This document shows, piece after piece, positions 22,955 to 26,434 of a stretch of 26,434 bases of DNA (position 1 is its first letter; each line of letters opens with the position of its first letter). The stretch covers positions 1-26,434 of the forward strand of contig JBJDZN010000049.1 in the NCBI GenBank assembly GCA_051868045.1, given 5' to 3'. The notes beneath the pieces were generated by a model, which saw only the letters and a list, made by a program, of their open reading frames with translations, was not told where the DNA came from and did not search any database. The position numbers and the translations under genes are program-made. The stretch is from CAKSQF01 sp051868045 (GTDB lineage: Bacteria; Bacillota; Clostridia; Oscillospirales; CAG-272).

Positions 22955-24001
22955 TCAATCCAGCACATACTCGGCAAATCCCGCCGAGTACAGGATCCTG
23001 CCGTCCGGGAGAATCCAGCACGCCTCCACGCCCTCAAGGTTATCCACGAGAGTCCTGCCCACATCGGCATCCAGATTGAACAGGGCGGTGGACAGGGCGT
23101 CCGCAAGTCCCGAATCTGCCGACAGTACCGACACCGATAGGAAGGTATTCTCCGGCATCAGGCTTTGGGGGTTAATAATGTGGTGGTAGCGCACACCGTC
23201 CACCTCGTAATAGCGTTCATAGCTTCCGCTGGTGACAAGGCAGAGATCGGCAAGACCCAGCCTCAACAGATAGGCATCCTCCGACTCCGTTCCGGGATTC
23301 TGAACACCGATCCGCCAAAGGCTCCCGTCGGGCTGACTGCCGATGGTGACGGTATTGCCCCCCACGTTGAGAATGCCCGAGGTAAAGCCCGCCCGGCGCA
23401 GGATTTCGGCGGTCTTCCCTGCCGCATAGCCCTTGGCAATGGCACCAACATCCAGGCTCATATCGGCATCACTCAGGCAGACCGTTCCCGCCGCTCTGTC
23501 AATTTGCAGGCAGGCGATGTCGGTATGCTCTGCCGCCGCACGAAGGGTTTCCATAGGCGGCAGGGAGGCTGTCTCGGGATGCTCCATTCCGTCGGTGCGA
23601 TACCCGTGCCAGATTTCAAGGACACTGCCCATTGCAATATTGGTCATACCTTCGGTCAGATCATACATTTCCACCGAGAATTCCAGCAGATCCAGAATCC
23701 GTGAGTCCACCGCAACCGCCTGACCCGGGTGATCGTTGACGGTTTTCAGATTGTTGATTCCGTCGTAGTCCTCATAAATATCGAAAAGCCGGTGATAGTC
23801 CAGCAGGGTCGTTCTGGCAAGAGTGACGTATTCCCCGAACTGTTCGGGGGAATCGGCGTACCCCCGCAGGACGGTGACGGTATCAAAGCTGTCGAAGAAG
23901 GTTTCGCTGTAAAGCTGACTCCCGGCATGGCACCCGGCAAAGGGGAGAAGCAGGGAGATCAGGAGAAACAGAGGAAGACATTTGCGAAGGATTCCAATCA
24001 T
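22955..24001 (-). CDS. apbE: FAD:protein FMN transferase ApbE (lipoprotein)
   Basis: ApbE attaches FMN from FAD covalently to Thr/Ser of exported redox proteins, using Mg2+. The 348-aa protein has a lipoprotein signal: hydrophobic residues 9-23 and a lipobox ending FAGC with Cys24, so it should be anchored outside the membrane. Family motifs are DVGAIAKGYAAGKTAEILRR, the FAD-binding GILNVGGNTVTIG, VTSGSYERYYEVDG, HHIINP and the metal site SADSGLADALSTALFNLD. AAAGGAG lies 7 bp before the ATG, and a consensus promoter is upstream. It is the first gene of the trio with the NusG-II and Gx-transporter genes. The flavinylated target protein is not in the window. Confidence 0.95.
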   Translation of the reverse strand: MIGILRKCLPLFLLISLLLPFAGCHAGSQLYSETFFDSFDTVTVLRGYADSPEQFGEYVTLARTTLLDYHRLFDIYEDYDGINNLKTVNDHPGQAVAVDSRILDLLEFSVEMYDLTEGMTNIAMGSVLEIWHGYRTDGMEHPETASLPPMETLRAAAEHTDIACLQIDRAAGTVCLSDADMSLDVGAIAKGYAAGKTAEILRRAGFTSGILNVGGNTVTIGSQPDGSLWRIGVQNPGTESEDAYLLRLGLADLCLVTSGSYERYYEVDGVRYHHIINPQSLMPENTFLSVSVLSADSGLADALSTALFNLDADVGRTLVDNLEGVEACWILPDGRILYSAGFAEYVLD

Positions 24002-24029
24002 GGGATAACTCCTTTATCAAGATAGCACC

Positions 24030-24058
24030 ATTATACACCCATTTATGGAAAAATGCAA
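24030..24058 (-). promoter_or_regulatory. Sigma-A promoter of the apbE operon
   Basis: On the minus strand: -35 TTGCAT (24053-24058), 17-bp spacer, -10 TATAAT (24030-24035). It lies 28-57 bp before the apbE start. Confidence 0.9.
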
Positions 24059-24104
24059 GTCCCGAAAGGCAGATTCCCCAAAAACAGGGTGAACAGAACG
24101 GTAA

Positions 24105-25109
24105 CTACTCTCCCAGTTCCCGATAGAGTCTCAGCGCATTTCCGCAGGCGATCTTCTCAATCTGACCGTCGGTCAGTCCCCGTTTATGCAGGATTGACAG
24201 CAGATCGGGCAGATCAGCCGGGGAATCGGGGCAGGAAGAGCCGGAGAAGCCGTCGAAATCACTGCCGATTGCCGGCAGATCCTCACCGCCCACAGAGATC
24301 ATATGGAGGATATGATCGGCGACCCGATCCAGCGTTGGCTGGCGGTCTTTGTCAACGAAAGGCGGGTAGAAATTGACGCCGGCAACGCCGCCATGTTCCC
24401 CGAGAGTCTTCAGCATGGGATCGCTGAGATTCCGGGGATGGTTACAAAGTGCCCGACAGTCGCTATGGGAGGCAAGGAAGGGCGATTGAAGCCGTTCTGC
24501 CACCGACCGGAATCCCCCGTCCGACAGATGAGACACATCCACCGCCATCCCAAGTCGGGTTGCCTCATCTATGGCATCCATGCCAAGATCGGTCAATGGG
24601 CGGTTCATGATTTCGGGATCGGCAGAATTGGGATAGCCCAGCACGTTGGGGCGGTTCCAGCAAAGCCCCAGCATCCGCACCCCCGACTCTCTGAGATGCC
24701 TCATCCGGGCGGACAGCAGTTGTTCCGATTCCAGAATACGGCAGTCCTCCACGGAAAGAAGGGCGGAGATGCGTCCCTGCCCTGCATTTCGCATCAGATC
24801 ACCGTACCCGTCCGCAAAAGCAAGGACATAGGCGTTTTCCCGCAGCAGGGTCTGAAGAAGCCTGACGTGCCTGTCAAAGAAATCAAGATCGCTCTCTTCC
24901 ATCCCCGTGGAGTCCGGGAAGTAGATCGCAAACACCTGTCCCAGATACCCGCCGGACCGAAGGCTTTTTGGGGTCACCCGACCCTTCCATCCCTCCGCCA
25001 TCGTCAAACTATCGCAATGCAAATCCAGCGGCGAGTCGCCGCCTCCATAAAACCGCATATTGTCTCGTGCTAAGGGGAAATTTCCCTCCCGCTCTGTTTG
25101 TTCAGTCAT
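24105..25109 (-). CDS. Membrane dipeptidase family (peptidase M19)
   Basis: M19 enzymes are binuclear zinc dipeptidases of the amidohydrolase fold that cleave dipeptides, including those with D-residues. The zinc residues fit the human enzyme in spacing: His31, Asp33, Glu121, His194 and His215, with a later GSDFDGF. No signal peptide is present, so it is probably cytoplasmic. The 334-aa length assumes ATG 25107-25109, which has AAGGAG 10 bp upstream; a second ATG at 25056-25058 has no ribosome site. Family members normally begin close to the LDLHCDS motif, so residues 1-27 are an extra N-terminus. Those bases belong to a 99-bp repeat present twice in tandem. The peptide may be cleaved, tolerated or not translated. 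Confidence 0.9.
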   Translation of the reverse strand: MTEQTEREGNFPLARDNMRFYGGGDSPLDLHCDSLTMAEGWKGRVTPKSLRSGGYLGQVFAIYFPDSTGMEESDLDFFDRHVRLLQTLLRENAYVLAFADGYGDLMRNAGQGRISALLSVEDCRILESEQLLSARMRHLRESGVRMLGLCWNRPNVLGYPNSADPEIMNRPLTDLGMDAIDEATRLGMAVDVSHLSDGGFRSVAERLQSPFLASHSDCRALCNHPRNLSDPMLKTLGEHGGVAGVNFYPPFVDKDRQPTLDRVADHILHMISVGGEDLPAIGSDFDGFSGSSCPDSPADLPDLLSILHKRGLTDGQIEKIACGNALRLYRELGE

Positions 25110-25225
25110 ACCTCATAATCTCCTTTGCGGCGAGTCGCCGCCTCCGTTATACCGCATTTTGTCTTGTGTAAGAGGGAAGTTTCCCTACCGCTCTGTTCTG
25201 TTGTCAGATTCCAAAATTCTCCGTT
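25028..25225. repeat. Two tandem ~99-bp palindrome-containing repeat units
   Basis: Unit 1 is about 25028-25126 and unit 2 about 25127-25225, with high similarity for the first ~80 bp and weaker similarity after that. Each unit begins with GCGGCGAGTCGCCGC (7-bp arms around one base) and contains a second near-palindrome, GGGAAATTTCCC in unit 1 (25075-25086) and GGGAAGTTTCCC in unit 2. Unit 1 encodes the first 27 residues of the M19 protein. Unit 2 encodes a 14-residue frame in the minus direction, beginning MRYNGGGDSP, that parallels MRFYGGGDSP of the M19 protein. Confidence 0.85.
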
Positions 25226-25487
25226 ACTCAGCAAATCTTTGCACCCTTGCATCCATATGCCGCCCATACGGCACAAATTCACTTTCCCACATTGTTTGCG
25301 AAACGGTTCCCACACGATTGGCAGCCGACATCCTTTTTACCTGCGATTGCCGGCAAACCGTCGGTTTATCTTATTCACTTGCCGGAAGCTATGTGTCTGT
25401 ATTCTCAAAAGGCAACTTTAATTTGTGCATATTGCGCATTTTTTATCTTTTTTTAACAGCGAATTCTACAAAAAATATAAAAAGCTC
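25226..25487. other. AT-rich intergenic region upstream of the second AraC gene
   Basis: No gene is visible in this part of the 442-bp gap between the M19 gene and the AraC gene. It contains an inverted repeat TGCCG/CGGCA (25258-25273) and a larger nested repeat: CCGGCAA (25350-25356) with TTGCCGG (25379-25385), overlapping AAACCG-T-CGGTTT (25355-25367). These could be operator or cruciform sequences. The last 80 bp are A/T-rich, as expected ahead of a strong promoter. Confidence 0.5.
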
Positions 25488-25516
25488 TTGACAATTCTCA
25501 TTTTCTATGATAGAAT
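25488..25516 (+). promoter_or_regulatory. Sigma-A promoter of the second AraC gene
   Basis: -35 TTGACA (25488-25493, perfect), 17-bp spacer, -10 TAGAAT (25511-25516), with extended TGA before the -10 box and an A/T-rich upstream tract. Confidence 0.9.
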
Positions 25517-25551
25517 TTATACATACCCAATTCGGAAGAAGGCAGTAACTG

Positions 25552-26434
25552 ATGTCGAAATACTCAACAAAACTTTATTACATGAACGACGTTCCCTTTT
25601 CCTCGGATTTTCCGCTTCGACTGCGTACCAAGGCGGTAGAAAATCCCGATGACAGCGTGATCTCCAATATTCGTGACTACGATCAGGTCACCTATTATGA
25701 CTTCGACGAGGATCCGCTGATCCGCCAGTCCGCAAGACCCGATGCCATTCCCGTTGATCTGATGCCGGAGAGTATTCCCGCCGGATGGGAAAATCGGATT
25801 CCCCACACCATCGGCTTTCATATGCACGAGAATGTTGAGGTCAATATGGTCACAGCCGGGCAGATTCTCTACATTGTGGATCGCCGCACCTATGTTCTCC
25901 ACCCCGGTGACATTCTGATGATCGGATGTTATATTCCCCATACATGGATCATCGGTCCCGGTGCTGACATTGCCACCATGGAACTGGTGTTTCACCCTTC
26001 CCTTCTGGAGGACGGGAACAGTCTCCTTCGGGAAACTCCCTCCTCCATTGCCGCCCACACCGGCGGAATCTACCACATTTCTGCCGAGAAATCGGAGCGC
26101 GCTGCTTCCCTGCTCAGGCATATGCAGGATGAATACGACAATGATCGCTCGGGCAAACGCTTTTCTCTCCAGCTGATGCTCTATCAGTTCCTTCTGGAGT
26201 TCATCCGGACGGAGGACGACCGTCCCCTCCGCTCCATTGAAAGCATCCATCCCACCGTCAAAGGGGCGCAGATTTACATCCGTGAGCATCTGGCGGACCA
26301 TCCGTCGGTATCGGACATTGCCGCCGCCGTCTCGGTTACTCCGAACTATCTGTCCTCCCTGTTCCGCAAGCATACGGGAATCGGAATTTCGGATTATATC
26401 AACACCATGCGCATTGAAAAAACGGTAAAACTCC
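25552..26434 (+). CDS. AraC-family regulator with cupin domain (3' end beyond the window)
   Basis: The first 294 codons are present; the gene is cut by the window edge. The ATG at 25552-25554 follows AGAAGG by 9 bp and a consensus promoter. Residues about 88-135 form an AraC-type cupin (GFHMHENVEVNMVTAGQILY, HPGDILMIGCYIPHTW), with a helical linker at about 180-225. The C-terminal DNA-binding domain starts at about 238, with HTH1 VSDIAAAVSVTPNYLSSLFR; the sequence stops at the linker helix before HTH2. The cupin suggests sugar sensing, but no metabolic gene is adjacent on this strand, so the regulated pathway is unknown and probably lies to the right. Confidence 0.92.
   Translation, partial: MSKYSTKLYYMNDVPFSSDFPLRLRTKAVENPDDSVISNIRDYDQVTYYDFDEDPLIRQSARPDAIPVDLMPESIPAGWENRIPHTIGFHMHENVEVNMVTAGQILYIVDRRTYVLHPGDILMIGCYIPHTWIIGPGADIATMELVFHPSLLEDGNSLLRETPSSIAAHTGGIYHISAEKSERAASLLRHMQDEYDNDRSGKRFSLQLMLYQFLLEFIRTEDDRPLRSIESIHPTVKGAQIYIREHLADHPSVSDIAAAVSVTPNYLSSLFRKHTGIGISDYINTMRIEKTVKL

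Noticed and set aside
25106..25315. Minus-strand 69-codon open frame over repeat unit 2
   Set aside because: It covers a diverged repeat copy, has no ribosome site or family similarity, and its similarity to the M19 N-terminus is explained by the repeat.
1..26434. CRISPR arrays, transposases, integrases, rRNA and tRNA genes
   Set aside because: No regularly spaced repeat array, no recognisable mobile-element protein and no tRNA- or rRNA-like segment was seen on either strand by reading.

Overview
The window looks like a chromosomal segment of an anaerobic Firmicute of class Clostridia, plausibly an uncultured gut Oscillospirales/Ruminococcaceae-type bacterium. Reasons: purine-rich AGGAGG-type ribosome sites, sigma-A promoters with 16-18 bp spacers, type III pantothenate kinase, ECF-type vitamin uptake, an electron-bifurcating NfnAB pair, and an ApbE / NusG-II / Gx-transporter trio. 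Most genes are moderately GC-rich. The left end (1 to about 1100) is clearly AT-rich and carries a restriction-modification pair, so it looks horizontally acquired. The taxonomic call is inference; no rRNA or tRNA gene was seen.

Layout. 1-1069 (minus): a C5-cytosine methyltransferase and, overlapping its end, the first 30 codons of a probable HaeII-family endonuclease. 1195-3391 (minus): a CmpB-like membrane protein and a MATE exporter, the latter behind a structured leader of about 160 nt. 3683-5839 (plus): Tex, divergent from MATE and followed by two terminators. 5927-7581 (minus): an ECF S component (perhaps pantothenate-specific) and CoaX. 7705-10517 (minus): an HD-domain protein followed by an unassigned 746-aa membrane protein. 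10708-12771 (minus): prfC and a YbjN-like gene ending at a clear terminator. 13078-17727 (plus): rhaB-rhaA-rhaD for L-rhamnose breakdown, then an AraC-type regulator. 17909-19549 (plus): PTS enzyme I. 19637-24001 (minus): apbE, a NusG-II protein, a Gx-transporter protein, then nfnA-nfnB, ending at a strong terminator shared with ptsI. 24105-25109 (minus): an M19 dipeptidase whose 5' end lies in a duplicated 99-bp repeat. 25552-26434 (plus): a second AraC/cupin regulator cut by the window edge.

How the genes fit together. RhaA, RhaB and RhaD form the full L-rhamnose to DHAP plus lactaldehyde route, with a likely dedicated regulator; no rhamnose transporter is in the window. NfnAB balances NADH, NADPH and ferredoxin. 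The adjacent ApbE/NusG-II/Gx trio is the kind associated with flavinylated extracytosolic electron transfer, so 19.6-24.0 kb reads as a redox-energy block. CoaX and the S component make a plausible vitamin B5 to CoA unit.

Nine sigma-A promoters can be read directly, and seven carry an extended -10 (TGn before the -10 box). Nothing here is a convincing wholly new system. The least explained items are the HD plus 746-aa membrane-protein operon, the duplicated palindromic repeat that supplies the start of the M19 gene, and the MATE leader. No CRISPR array, transposase, integrase, rRNA or tRNA was found.
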